A DNA stretch of 64,000 nucleotides from Pyrinomonadaceae bacterium. GTDB taxonomy: Bacteria; Acidobacteriota; Blastocatellia; Pyrinomonadales; Pyrinomonadaceae. The translations under genes were made by a program, and so were the position numbers. Positions 7,958-16,669 of the stretch are shown piece after piece (position 1 is the stretch's first letter; the number at the start of each line of letters is the position of its first letter). The stretch spans positions 1-64,000 of the forward strand of contig JAVEDP010000031.1 of NCBI GenBank assembly GCA_030841085.1, read 5' to 3'. The notes below the pieces were generated by a model. The model saw only the letters and a program-made list of their open reading frames with translations, ran no database searches and was not told the origin of the DNA.

Positions 7958-9298
7958 TCAACTAGTGGTCGGGAAGGGTGGCTTGCCCCCGCTCTCGTGC
8001 GTTGCCACAATGCCTCGGGTCAGCAAATCGGCATAGAGAGTCTTAATATCCACTAACAATCGTTCTTTTGAATAATGAGCCAAAACGAATTGTAAACCAC
8101 GCTCGCCGATTTCGCGACGCAGCGACTCGTTGCCGATTAATTGGGCCAAGCCGGCAGCAAATCCATGGGCATCGTCGGGACGTACCCGAACCCCGCGCTC
8201 ACAAACAATAAACGGGCCATCATTATTCGCCGAAAGCGGATCACCCAACAGGTCAACGACGCCCCCGACAGCCGTGGAAATCACCGGCCGCGCGTTGGCC
8301 ATTGCTTCGATCAACGTCAGCGGCGTGCCTTCATTGCGCGAAGTAAGGGCCACGATATCCAGCGCCGGATAAAAGTTTTCCGGATCGCGACGGCTGCCGA
8401 CGAAAGTGACATCGTCGGCCAACCCACTAGCCTGAGCCTGCAGTTCAAGTTTGGAACGCAGATGTCCGTCGCCGATAACTAAAAAACGCACGCGCGCGGC
8501 TACTGGGCCAAACTGTTCCTTGAACAAGGCAGCAGCTTGCAGAAACAGTTCGTGGTTCTTGATTTCAGTTAGCCGCCCGACGATGCCCACCAGGATGTCG
8601 TTTGCATCAGCGTTCAGTTCTTTGCGAAGAGTTTCCCGCCGTTCCTGCCAATTAGCATAAACGCCCAAGTCCAGACCGAGCGGTATCACTGCAAACTGAC
8701 GGGCGCGACCAACCGCAAATTCTTCGTTAATTTCCCGCCGCTGTTGCTCGCTTATGACCACAATGCGATCGGTCGCAAGTCGCGCGAGCATCTTTTCAAT
8801 CGTCAGGAACAAGCGAGTCTTTGCTGGTCCATAATAGCTGTGAAAAATGTGGCCGTGATAAGTGTGCACGAAACGGCAACGACGCGGGCGTCCTAATAAT
8901 GTGGCCGGAGTAAGCCAGCGATAAAGCGTTCCTGCCAGGCGGCCGACAGTGCCGGCTTTCGCGGTGTGCGTGTGGACGATGTCAGGTTGCTCGCGGCGAA
9001 AGAGGCGATAGAGTTTCCAAACTGTAATGGCATCTTTCAGCGAAATCTCGCGACTCATCTCCGAAACAAAAAGCGGAGCCACACCTAACTCGGTCGCGAA
9101 ATAGCCCATGTCTTCTTCGCCCGGCGGAACGAACCCGGCAATCAGGAGCGAATCAAATTGCGGCGCGGACAAACCCTGGGTGAGCCAAACGACGTGTTTG
9201 GCCGGGCCGCCAACGTTGAGGCGCGCTATAACGCGAACGATCTTTGTTGCATTGGCGATTTTTGATCTCTGATTTTTGATCTGCTTACGATCGTTCAT
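7958..9298 (-). CDS. GT4-family glycosyltransferase
   Basis: 446 residues with the two-domain GT-B layout. The N-terminal acceptor domain begins RVIARLNVGGPAKHVVWL and includes DIVHTHTAKAGTVGRL. The C-terminal nucleotide-sugar domain starts at GIVGRLTEIKNHELFLQAA and carries the retaining-enzyme motif E-x7-E in TSRNEGTPLTLIEAMA. It adds one sugar, from an unknown donor, to a lipid-linked polysaccharide unit at the cytoplasmic membrane face. The first ~17 codons (KQIKNQRSKIAN) are encoded by a degenerate 7-base repeat (GATCAAA, AATCAGA), unlike the body of the gene. Translation might therefore start later, or the N-terminus has been rewritten by repeat insertion. Confidence 0.9.
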   Translation of the reverse strand: MNDRKQIKNQRSKIANATKIVRVIARLNVGGPAKHVVWLTQGLSAPQFDSLLIAGFVPPGEEDMGYFATELGVAPLFVSEMSREISLKDAITVWKLYRLFRREQPDIVHTHTAKAGTVGRLAGTLYRWLTPATLLGRPRRCRFVHTYHGHIFHSYYGPAKTRLFLTIEKMLARLATDRIVVISEQQRREINEEFAVGRARQFAVIPLGLDLGVYANWQERRETLRKELNADANDILVGIVGRLTEIKNHELFLQAAALFKEQFGPVAARVRFLVIGDGHLRSKLELQAQASGLADDVTFVGSRRDPENFYPALDIVALTSRNEGTPLTLIEAMANARPVISTAVGGVVDLLGDPLSANNDGPFIVCERGVRVRPDDAHGFAAGLAQLIGNESLRREIGERGLQFVLAHYSKERLLVDIKTLYADLLTRGIVATHESGGKPPFPTTS

Positions 9299-9345
9299 CT
9301 AAGATCTCAATCACTCGAGTGGCGGGTATATTTTGGACGGCTACT

Positions 9346-10110
9346 TCAGACGTTGACGCTAATCTCGTTAGCACGCTGCAACTCCAATTTGTTGGCGCCG
9401 GTTTCCGCTACCATGTTTGATGCTCGCAGCAGGCTCTCAAATGTGCCGGCATCGGTCCACCAGCCATCGAGTTCCTCCCAGGTCATCTCTTCTCGTTTGA
9501 TGTAGGCGTTATTGACGTCGGTAATTTCCAGTTCGCCGCGGCCCGACGGCTTAAGCGTGCGGATGATGTCGTACACCTCACCGTCATACATGTAGATTCC
9601 GATAACTGCGTAATCCGACTTTGGCGTCTTCGGTTTCTCTTCGATACGCAGAACGTTCTGACCGCTGAGTTCGGGAACACCAAAACGCTCCGGGTCAGGA
9701 ACTCGCTTCAAAATGATCTTCGCGCCTTTGCCCTGTTCTTTGTAAGCGCGAACTGCGGCGGCGATGTTGCCCTCAATAATGTTGTCGCCCAGCACCACAC
9801 AAACCGGCTGTTTGGCAGCGAAGTGTTCCACCAGCGAAAGCGCCTCGGCGATGCCGCCCTCGCCTTCCTGATAAGTGTAGTTGATATGTTTCAGGCCAAA
9901 GGCTTTTCCATTTCCCAGCAGCTTCAGAAAATCGCCGGCGGAATTGCCGCCCGTCACGATCATGATGTCGGTAATGCCGGCGTTCACCAACGTCTGAATC
10001 GGGTAATAAATCATCGGCCGATCGTAAACCGGAAGCAGGTGCTTGTTTGTTACCGAGGTCAATGGCCGCAAACGCGTTCCCAGCCCGCCTGCTAAAACAA
10101 TGCCTTTCAC
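9346..10110 (-). CDS. rmlA: Glucose-1-phosphate thymidylyltransferase, short type
   Basis: 254 residues. GGLGTRLRPLTSVTNKHLLP is the nucleotidyltransferase signature, followed by YDRPMIYYPIQTL, the sugar-phosphate-side VVLGDNI and WTDAGTFESLL near the C-terminus. It makes dTDP-glucose from dTTP and glucose-1-phosphate, the first step to dTDP-rhamnose. It is shorter than the ~290-residue classical RmlA and lacks that C-terminal extension; short forms are common outside Proteobacteria. GTG start at 10110 with GGAGGTG 7 bases upstream. rmlB and rmlD are at the far end of this operon and rmlC is in the next cluster. Confidence 0.9.
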   Translation of the reverse strand: MKGIVLAGGLGTRLRPLTSVTNKHLLPVYDRPMIYYPIQTLVNAGITDIMIVTGGNSAGDFLKLLGNGKAFGLKHINYTYQEGEGGIAEALSLVEHFAAKQPVCVVLGDNIIEGNIAAAVRAYKEQGKGAKIILKRVPDPERFGVPELSGQNVLRIEEKPKTPKSDYAVIGIYMYDGEVYDIIRTLKPSGRGELEITDVNNAYIKREEMTWEELDGWWTDAGTFESLLRASNMVAETGANKLELQRANEISVNV

Positions 10111-10186
10111 TTAAACGCACCTCCATTTTTGTTCGTTGTCAGTAGTGGGGCGCTCACAGATTTCTCCACAGTGGTTGCTTTGCACC

Positions 10187-10397
10187 AGTCCGCGTTAGCG
10201 GACGACCGATAATAGCCCAGCGATTTATCGCTGGGAGCCCTGCGTTTGAGTCTAAGTCCGTGTAACGGACGGCTGAAAAGAGTAGGTATCTGGCCTTCAT
10301 CATTCAACCGTCCGCTCCACGGACTACGTTCGTTTCGCCCCTTATCCCAGCAGTGAACTGCTGGGCTATTGTCGCTCGTCCGCTATCGCGGACTGAG
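10187..10397. repeat. Inverted pair of three-hairpin (BIME-like) elements
   Basis: Six short perfect or near-perfect hairpins: 10188-10203, 10216-10235, 10256-10270, 10310-10324, 10346-10365 and 10378-10393. They form two ~95-base units, each with the order GTCCG-type, CCCAGC-type, GTCCG-type hairpin; the second unit is the reverse complement of the first. The 327-base gap between rmlA and the AsnB-like gene holds these and nothing else recognisable. The layout resembles REP/BIME elements. It could stabilise the upstream message or end transcription. Confidence 0.85.
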
Positions 10398-10398
10398 A

Positions 10399-10432
10399 GA
10401 CAAAGACCAAAGACCCGAACCCAAAGACCACC
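10399..10432. repeat. Degenerate 7-base tandem repeat
   Basis: About four to five heptamers of the type AAGACCA, AAGACCC, GAACCCA, AAGACCA lie just past the stop of the AsnB-like gene. The period matches the arrays at 55311, 58440 and 62994, but no inverted partner is visible here. Confidence 0.55.
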
Positions 10433-10436
10433 GAAG

Positions 10437-12317
10437 TCAATCAATAAACCTTTGGAACCACAGTTCCAGCATTAGCAACGTCCAGAGCTGATGAGAATAA
10501 TCGCGCTCGCTGCGCGTGTGCAGTTCGACCAAACGTTTGACAGCTTCCGGTTTGAAGAGGCCGCGCTTCAAGGCTGACTCTGAAAGAATCGTTTCGCGCA
10601 GAAACGGCTGCAGCTTGCCGCGAAACCAATGCCCAATCGGAACGCCAAATCCCATCTTGCGACGGGTCAGGTTTTCCGCGGGCAGCAGCTGCTTCAGCAC
10701 TTTCTTCAACAAATATTTCGTGGTCAGTCCGCGTAACTTATATTTTTCCGGCAAGCTTGCCGCAAACTCAATCACGTGATGATCGAGAAATGGCGAGCGC
10801 GCTTCGAGTGAATTCGCCATCGTTGCAATGTCGACTTTGACCAGCAGATCGTTTGGCAGGTAAGTCATGATGTCGGCCAGCAACGCGGCGTCGACAATGC
10901 CCGATCCATTTGCACGAACAAACCATGGGTCAATGATACCGGCCGCGGGATAAGCGCTGGTCTCGCGCTTAAAATTCTCGGTGTACAGATCTTGTTTTGC
11001 TTGCGAGTTAAAAACACTTACCCAGCGCAGGTAACGTTCGGCTTTCGGTAACGAGGCCGCTGCTACAAAGCGTTTCACGTCTCTCAGCCGGCTTCGCTTG
11101 GATTCCGAAGAAGGCATTAAGTCGATCGCCTGGCGCAACAACGTGTCCCTCAGCAGCGCCGGTATTCGATGATACGTCTCCGCCAGTCGCATCGCCGCAT
11201 AGCGCTCGTAACCCGCAAACGATTCGTCACCACCATCGCCGTTCAGGGCGACCGTTACATGCTTCCTGGTTTCGCGCGCAACGTAATACGTGGGAACGGC
11301 CGAAGAATCTGCGTAGGGTTCGCCATAGTGCTCGACTAAAATTGGCAACACTTCGAGCGCGTCGGGACGAACGATGAATTCGTGATGGTCCGCGCCCACA
11401 TGTTCGGCGACGCGGCGCGCGTGATGCAACTCGCTAAAGTCCTGCTCTTCAAATCCAATCGAGAAAGTCTTAACCGGCGCGCTGGACTCCTCGCTCATCA
11501 ACGCGACCACCGCACTCGAATCGATGCCGCCCGAAAGAAAAGCGCCGAGCGGAACTTCCGACATCAAGCGCACCTTCACCGCGTCGCGCAGAATTTTGAT
11601 CGCTTGCTCGCCGGCTTCCTGCTCGTCGATATCAAGCTTCCGGGAAAAGTCGGGCTGCCAATAGCGTTCGGTCGTTATCTCGCCTTTTCGATAACGCAGG
11701 CTGTGTCCCGGCTCGAGCTTTCGAATATCTCGATAAGCCGTCAACGGCGCCGGCACGCACATGAATGATAGATAGTGGTTGAGCGCTGCGAAATCGATGT
11801 CCTTGCTAATGTCCGGATGCTGCAACAGAGCGCTGAATTCCGAACCGAAGACAAATTGGCCATTAACCTGAGCGTAAAGAATTGGCTTCTTGCCAACGCG
11901 ATCGCGAGCAAGAAAAAGTTCCTGAGTGCGCTCGTCCCAAATCGCAAACGCAAACATTCCCCGCAGGTGTTTGGGACAGTCTTTGCCGTATTGATCGTAG
12001 GCGTGAATGATCGCTTCCGTATCGCTGTTTGTATAAAAGCTGTGCCCGAGTTTTTCCAACTGCGCGCGAAGCTCCAGGTAGTTGTAAATCTCTCCGTTGA
12101 AAACTATCCAGGCGCTACTATCCTGGTTGTGAATCGGCTGCCGGCCACCCTTAACGTCAATGATCGAAAGCCGGCGCATTCCCAACCCGACAGCCGCATT
12201 AAAGTAGAAGCCGTCGTCATCAGGACCACGATGTCTTATCGCCGCGCACATTCTGCCAAGCAGTGCGCGGTCAACATCCAAGCCGTCGTTACGAACTATG
12301 CCTGTAATTCCACACAT
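10437..12317 (-). CDS. asnB: Asparagine synthetase-like glutamine amidotransferase
   Basis: 626 residues. After Met removal, Cys2 (MCGITGIV) is the class II amidotransferase nucleophile, supported by RHRGPDDDG and FNGEIYNY. The synthetase half starts near 240 with the ATP PP-loop LSGGIDSSAV (261-270). The family makes asparagine from aspartate and glutamine, but in capsule and exopolysaccharide clusters close relatives amidate sugar acids or other cell-surface groups. Here it sits between the Wzx flippase and rmlA. A second protein of the same length is at 38808. Amidotransferase chemistry is secure; the substrate is not. Confidence 0.88.
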   Translation of the reverse strand: MCGITGIVRNDGLDVDRALLGRMCAAIRHRGPDDDGFYFNAAVGLGMRRLSIIDVKGGRQPIHNQDSSAWIVFNGEIYNYLELRAQLEKLGHSFYTNSDTEAIIHAYDQYGKDCPKHLRGMFAFAIWDERTQELFLARDRVGKKPILYAQVNGQFVFGSEFSALLQHPDISKDIDFAALNHYLSFMCVPAPLTAYRDIRKLEPGHSLRYRKGEITTERYWQPDFSRKLDIDEQEAGEQAIKILRDAVKVRLMSEVPLGAFLSGGIDSSAVVALMSEESSAPVKTFSIGFEEQDFSELHHARRVAEHVGADHHEFIVRPDALEVLPILVEHYGEPYADSSAVPTYYVARETRKHVTVALNGDGGDESFAGYERYAAMRLAETYHRIPALLRDTLLRQAIDLMPSSESKRSRLRDVKRFVAAASLPKAERYLRWVSVFNSQAKQDLYTENFKRETSAYPAAGIIDPWFVRANGSGIVDAALLADIMTYLPNDLLVKVDIATMANSLEARSPFLDHHVIEFAASLPEKYKLRGLTTKYLLKKVLKQLLPAENLTRRKMGFGVPIGHWFRGKLQPFLRETILSESALKRGLFKPEAVKRLVELHTRSERDYSHQLWTLLMLELWFQRFID

Positions 12318-12374
12318 GTGTTTTCAACCAAACGAACCCACTCGATATTTACAATCCGGTCAGTCATCCTTGAT

Positions 12375-13739
12375 TCAATAGCTTGTTTCGCTGGTCGCGG
12401 CCGCCGGTTCGACACGCGTAGCTGCTGCCGGCGCAGATAACGTCAAGCTGGTAATCTGTTTCCGCAGCAATGCAATGTCATGTCGGCGAATATACACTAA
12501 ATCTTTCCAGCCACTTTTTGTCACGCGTAGGTAAAGGTAAACGTACACAGCCGCGCCTACAATCTGCATCGTCGCCAGCGATGCCGCCGCGCCTTTTACT
12601 CCAAACGGCGGTATCAGTATCAGACCCAGCGTCAAAGCAAACATAAATTTTAACCAGGCAAGGATGGAAACCAAACCGGGCCGGTGCAATTGATTGACAA
12701 AAAACGTATCCATCAGCAACGAGACTGCGGCGAATGCCGAACCGATAAACAGTAAATGGGCCACACTTATTGCCTGGAGATAGGCGGAGCCCAGCAACAG
12801 GACGATTCCTAAATATGAAAACACGGACGCCAGAATAATAATTCCCCACATGCCCCACCAGGTTAGTCTCAAATATAAATTCATAGCCTTTGCCGCAACG
12901 GCTGAAGAAAGAGTGGACATCTTTTCGTAAGTCACGTCCTGGATAGCTTCAACGGGAAGCAACAGCTTCTCGGCAACCTGTTGGGCCACAGAGAAAATGC
13001 CCACCGCCGCTGGTCCATGAGTGACATTGATAATGAAGACCGGAATTCTCATGCACAACAAATAGCCTATCGATCCCGGATACGCACGCAGTCCGAAGCT
13101 CACCATTTTTCGGCGCAGGTCGACGGGCGATTCGCTTGCGGGCTGGTCCTTGCTCAAACGAATTCCCATTGCCAGCATGACGACGAACTGAACGAACATC
13201 ACTACCAGGTAATTGATGGCCGCGGTCCGCACGCCGCCGGCGAGTATGACCACAAATACAATCGTCAGCGAAAGCGAAAACGTGCACATTACTAGTTGCA
13301 GCAGATTGACGCGCCAAATTTGCGTTGTTCCGACCATCATGCTGTTCCAGAGATTCGCATACAGCGACAAAGGAAGAATCGCAAAGGCCATGAACATCAG
13401 CAGAGTAGGCAGGTTAGGCAACAACCACCGTCCCCCGAGCCACAATACCAGGCCGGCAACGCAGCTTGCCGCAACCGAGAAAATGGGGACCAATTGCAGC
13501 ATCAAGTTATGAATATGGCCGCGCCAATGTTTGTGACGGCCGTAGAAAGCATTCACACTTTGTGAAAGACCAAAATCAGCGAAAGCCGCGAGCACCGCGA
13601 CCAGCCGCAGAAATAAGAAGTACTCACCAAATCCTTCCGGCCTGAGAACGCGTGCCAGAATTAACGCGTTCGTTACGACGACGACAAGCAGGCCAACCCG
13701 CAGTGTCAATCCGACCGCCGACAATCGCAATGTAGACAT
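12375..13739 (-). CDS. Oligosaccharide flippase, Wzx-like (MATE/MOP superfamily)
   Basis: 454 residues with about 12 hydrophobic membrane segments, opening with a short cytoplasmic end and ALILARVLRPEGFGEYFLFLRL, the typical first loop of polysaccharide flippases (ILARVLGPEGYG-like). DFGLSQSVNAFYGRH follows. Such proteins move undecaprenyl-linked repeat units across the inner membrane. It lies 28 bases after the gene at 13768-15147 and before the AsnB-like gene in the same operon. This makes the minus-strand cluster a Wzx-type system, distinct from the ABC-exporter cluster on the plus strand. Confidence 0.85.
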   Translation of the reverse strand: MSTLRLSAVGLTLRVGLLVVVVTNALILARVLRPEGFGEYFLFLRLVAVLAAFADFGLSQSVNAFYGRHKHWRGHIHNLMLQLVPIFSVAASCVAGLVLWLGGRWLLPNLPTLLMFMAFAILPLSLYANLWNSMMVGTTQIWRVNLLQLVMCTFSLSLTIVFVVILAGGVRTAAINYLVVMFVQFVVMLAMGIRLSKDQPASESPVDLRRKMVSFGLRAYPGSIGYLLCMRIPVFIINVTHGPAAVGIFSVAQQVAEKLLLPVEAIQDVTYEKMSTLSSAVAAKAMNLYLRLTWWGMWGIIILASVFSYLGIVLLLGSAYLQAISVAHLLFIGSAFAAVSLLMDTFFVNQLHRPGLVSILAWLKFMFALTLGLILIPPFGVKGAAASLATMQIVGAAVYVYLYLRVTKSGWKDLVYIRRHDIALLRKQITSLTLSAPAAATRVEPAAATSETSY

Positions 13740-13767
13740 ACAACCTCGAACTGCCAGCTAAGCGGCT

Positions 13768-15147
13768 TTACGTAAATTGTTCCTGTAATTCGTCGGGTGC
13801 TGTTCGCCGGTAGCTGTTTATCGGCGCGAGATAAAACAGACCCTTGATACCGAGAATAATAATGATAATGAAATAGGCATAGCGCATTCGGTAAAGCGTA
13901 CTGATGTTTACCACCACAAATCCCAGAGCAACACAGCCGATCGCGGGGATGCTAAACAACAACCATATCGCCATGCGATGGCGTTGCCTGATTCCTGCAT
14001 AAACTGCGAACCCTATCAGTAAATACATCAAAGACATTTCGGCCCCTGCAATCAACCGTCCGGACAACCCAACTTGTGCTCCTTTCGTGAACCACATATT
14101 TGGAAAAGGAGCGAGGAAGCCGATCACCGCGGCGCGTGGAAGATAGCGGAAGATCGCCGCGGTCCCTCTTAGTTCGACATTCGTATCGAGATTCGATCCG
14201 GCAAGCGGATACCGGATTATGAATCTATGACGAAGCAGGGCCAGTCGATATGCCAATTTTGATATTGGATTTGTCGGTTCCTCTGGTTCGAAATTGTTTG
14301 GCGCATTTTGAATATTAGCTGCTTCGGCGGTTTGCCCTGGTAAAGGCGATGACAACAAAATATTTGATTGTCGATGGGTTGGCACTACTTTGGGTATAAA
14401 GAAACTTATCAGCAGCAAGGTCGCCACTGCCGCGATGTTTCCGGATAAGAAGCGACGGTTCCTTACTTGTATCAAAACACAAAGCGTCGCGCCCACCAGC
14501 ATGATTAACAGCACGAGCTCCCACATGTCTCCACGGCAAAGCCAGAGTAGCAGTGCGGCAAACGCCCCGGGCATGACCAGCAAAAAACCTTGTTTCAGAG
14601 ATAATGTTTTAGTCGCGGCGAGTAACAGGACCAGCGTCAACAGCAGCATCGAAGGGATGAACATAGTATCGCGAAGCAATTGCGTCGTGTGCAAAACCAG
14701 CGATGGCCACAAAGCAACTACGACAGTGGCAAATCGCGCCACACGTTCGTCCTGGAACGCTTCGCGGGCTATTGCCCATGCTAAAGAAAGGATGGACAGA
14801 TAGCAGATAAGATTCAGCGGCTCAGCGGCGAGAATATTGAATCCTATCAATCGACCCAGCAGCGCAAATGATAAGGAGTAAAGCTTGACGTGAAAGCTGG
14901 CGTTGTACCTCGTCCAGTCGCGAAGTTTCCCCTGTTCGATCAACTTCGCCATTTCCTGGGCTTCGACGCGGTAGTTAGAAGAATCGATTCCAAACGATAT
15001 TCCAATCCCGTTCCTGTCGAATGTTTCCGGCCAAATCTGAGCGCGACCAACGACGAACACAGCTAAAACGAAAGCCACGTGCCAAATGGCGGCGGCTGCA
15101 AGAAAACGCCTGGTACTCGATGCCCGCAACTGCGATTCAAAAGACAA
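13768..15147 (-). CDS. Polytopic membrane protein, GT-C/ArnT-like
   Basis: 459 residues, about 11 predicted membrane spans. A large loop after span 1 contains SFGIDSSNYRVEAQEMAKLI, and a periplasm-sized loop at about 270-330 includes LAYRLALLRHRFI. The acidic first loop and ARFATVVVALWPSLVLHTTQLLRD resemble lipid-linked-sugar glycosyltransferases of the GT39/GT-C type. The start is TTG at 15147 with GGGAG 7 bases upstream. A paralogue lies next to it (15213-16637), with the same LWPSLVL/FYPSLVLWSSQ motif. Since no clear Wzy polymerase is present, one of these two may do that job; that is inference. Confidence 0.6.
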   Translation of the reverse strand: MSFESQLRASSTRRFLAAAAIWHVAFVLAVFVVGRAQIWPETFDRNGIGISFGIDSSNYRVEAQEMAKLIEQGKLRDWTRYNASFHVKLYSLSFALLGRLIGFNILAAEPLNLICYLSILSLAWAIAREAFQDERVARFATVVVALWPSLVLHTTQLLRDTMFIPSMLLLTLVLLLAATKTLSLKQGFLLVMPGAFAALLLWLCRGDMWELVLLIMLVGATLCVLIQVRNRRFLSGNIAAVATLLLISFFIPKVVPTHRQSNILLSSPLPGQTAEAANIQNAPNNFEPEEPTNPISKLAYRLALLRHRFIIRYPLAGSNLDTNVELRGTAAIFRYLPRAAVIGFLAPFPNMWFTKGAQVGLSGRLIAGAEMSLMYLLIGFAVYAGIRQRHRMAIWLLFSIPAIGCVALGFVVVNISTLYRMRYAYFIIIIILGIKGLFYLAPINSYRRTAPDELQEQFT

Positions 15148-15212
15148 AAACTACTCCCTGGAAATACTCACTGTCTCGCAAACGCCGATTCCGATCAGTG
15201 GGACTTCGCATT

Positions 15213-16637
15213 TTACGCGGACGATCTGTCAACGCGCGCCTTAAGAGCGGTCGCGTGGCGAAGGGCCAAGGCCTCTCGTTCTTCCAATCGTTGGCGCTTT
15301 CTTTCCTCACGCTTCTCCTTCATCAAAACAAAGCCAACAGCGACGAAGATAAAATAGAAGACTAATAGTTGCGCGCGCTGGCGATAAGCAGTGCCCACAT
15401 TCCCCTGAACGACCGAATACGCGAGTGTGAGCATAACTGTAAAAATCAGCACCGGAGAAATCATTCGCAGGCGATACTTAATCGCAAACCACAGACCGAG
15501 AATCAACATGGGAAATGAAGCCCACCAAATCACCATCTCGGGTAAGGTGATGCTCTGACGGAGCGAAGTGATCTGCCAGGGAAACGGCGCGAACAGCAAG
15601 TAGACGACACCCAACGGAATAGTAGAGAGCGCACCTGAGGTGCTCGACACGTCTGCGTCTTTTCCAAAACCTGAATCGGCGGAAACCGCCTGGTCGCTTC
15701 GAGAACGTTGCACCTCCTGCAAGCTTCCGTATCGTTCGAAACTAACAGTCGCAGAACGCGTGACGCCTACGTAAGTCAACGCCAAACCCAAGAGAATGAC
15801 TGCTGAAAACTGGCGCACGAAACTCTTTGCTGAAACCTGCTGCATCCCGATTACGAAGGCGCCGGCAATCGCTACGCAGATCATGTAGAAGACGTAAAAC
15901 CGGAAGGCCAGCAGACATAATAGGGTGATCGCTAAAACCGAAATGTACTTAAGCGTCAGTTTTTCGCCAAGCTTCAGCGTGGCCAAAATAGCTATCGAGA
16001 GAAAAAATACGATAGGACCATCTTTAAGGCCCTGCGAGGACCACAGCACCAGTGAAGGATAAAAAGCAACCGCTATGCCGGCGAGCCGCGCTACTCTCGA
16101 ATTTTGGAAGACCTGGTTCGCGCACAAGTAAATTACTACTGCGGTAGCTGCCCCAAAAACCGAATTCATAAGCTGGATCGCAAGCATGTTGCGCCCAACA
16201 ATTCCGTAAACAGCAGCAACGAGGTAAACCATTCCCCAGCCCGAACCTTCTCCGCCGCGGACAAACTGCTCGGCGATGGACGCATAATACTTGCTGCCGC
16301 CCCAGCCGAGCAGTTGGGCATTACCAAAAAAGTCGTATGTTATGGCGTCACCGCCAAAAAATTCCTGGCCGCGAAATACGAAGATCGCGAGTCCGATCAC
16401 TATTCGCGCCAGTAAGCCGGCAACGAATAGCCGCAGCAGGAACTGTCCGTCAATTTCTCTCTTGTACGCATATAAGCCTGCGATTGCAGCCAACACGCTA
16501 CAAAGCAAAACTGCCCGCGCCGCGTCGAAAGCGGTAAACAGCCCGTAGCTGCTGGAATGTGCGGCCACCAAAGGTGGTACGAAGACGACGATCCCCACGC
16601 AAACGAGCAGATAAAGCAATGTAAGCAGAGCGTTCAT
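15213..16637 (-). CDS. Polytopic membrane protein, GT-C/ArnT-like (paralogue of neighbour)
   Basis: 474 residues, about 11 membrane spans and a basic, Glu/Arg-rich cytoplasmic tail (KEKREERKRQRLEEREALAL). GGDAITYDFFGNAQLLGWGG in the first large loop supplies the acidic residues expected of GT-C enzymes, followed by AFYPSLVLWSSQGLKDGP. The C-terminal NVGTAYRQRAQLLVFYFI parallels STLYRMRYAYFIIII in the gene at 13768. It probably transfers a lipid-linked sugar on the periplasmic side or polymerises the repeat unit. Followed by the gene at 13768 after 65 bases on the same strand. Confidence 0.6.
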   Translation of the reverse strand: MNALLTLLYLLVCVGIVVFVPPLVAAHSSSYGLFTAFDAARAVLLCSVLAAIAGLYAYKREIDGQFLLRLFVAGLLARIVIGLAIFVFRGQEFFGGDAITYDFFGNAQLLGWGGSKYYASIAEQFVRGGEGSGWGMVYLVAAVYGIVGRNMLAIQLMNSVFGAATAVVIYLCANQVFQNSRVARLAGIAVAFYPSLVLWSSQGLKDGPIVFFLSIAILATLKLGEKLTLKYISVLAITLLCLLAFRFYVFYMICVAIAGAFVIGMQQVSAKSFVRQFSAVILLGLALTYVGVTRSATVSFERYGSLQEVQRSRSDQAVSADSGFGKDADVSSTSGALSTIPLGVVYLLFAPFPWQITSLRQSITLPEMVIWWASFPMLILGLWFAIKYRLRMISPVLIFTVMLTLAYSVVQGNVGTAYRQRAQLLVFYFIFVAVGFVLMKEKREERKRQRLEEREALALRHATALKARVDRSSA

Positions 16638-16669
16638 GCTAGAAGTTCAGCGAACTGTTAACTACGAAA

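Noticed and set aside
10437-12317. Exosortase (PEP-CTERM) system suggested by the AsnB-like gene
   Set aside because: No exosortase, PEP-CTERM tail or other marker of that system was seen in the window.
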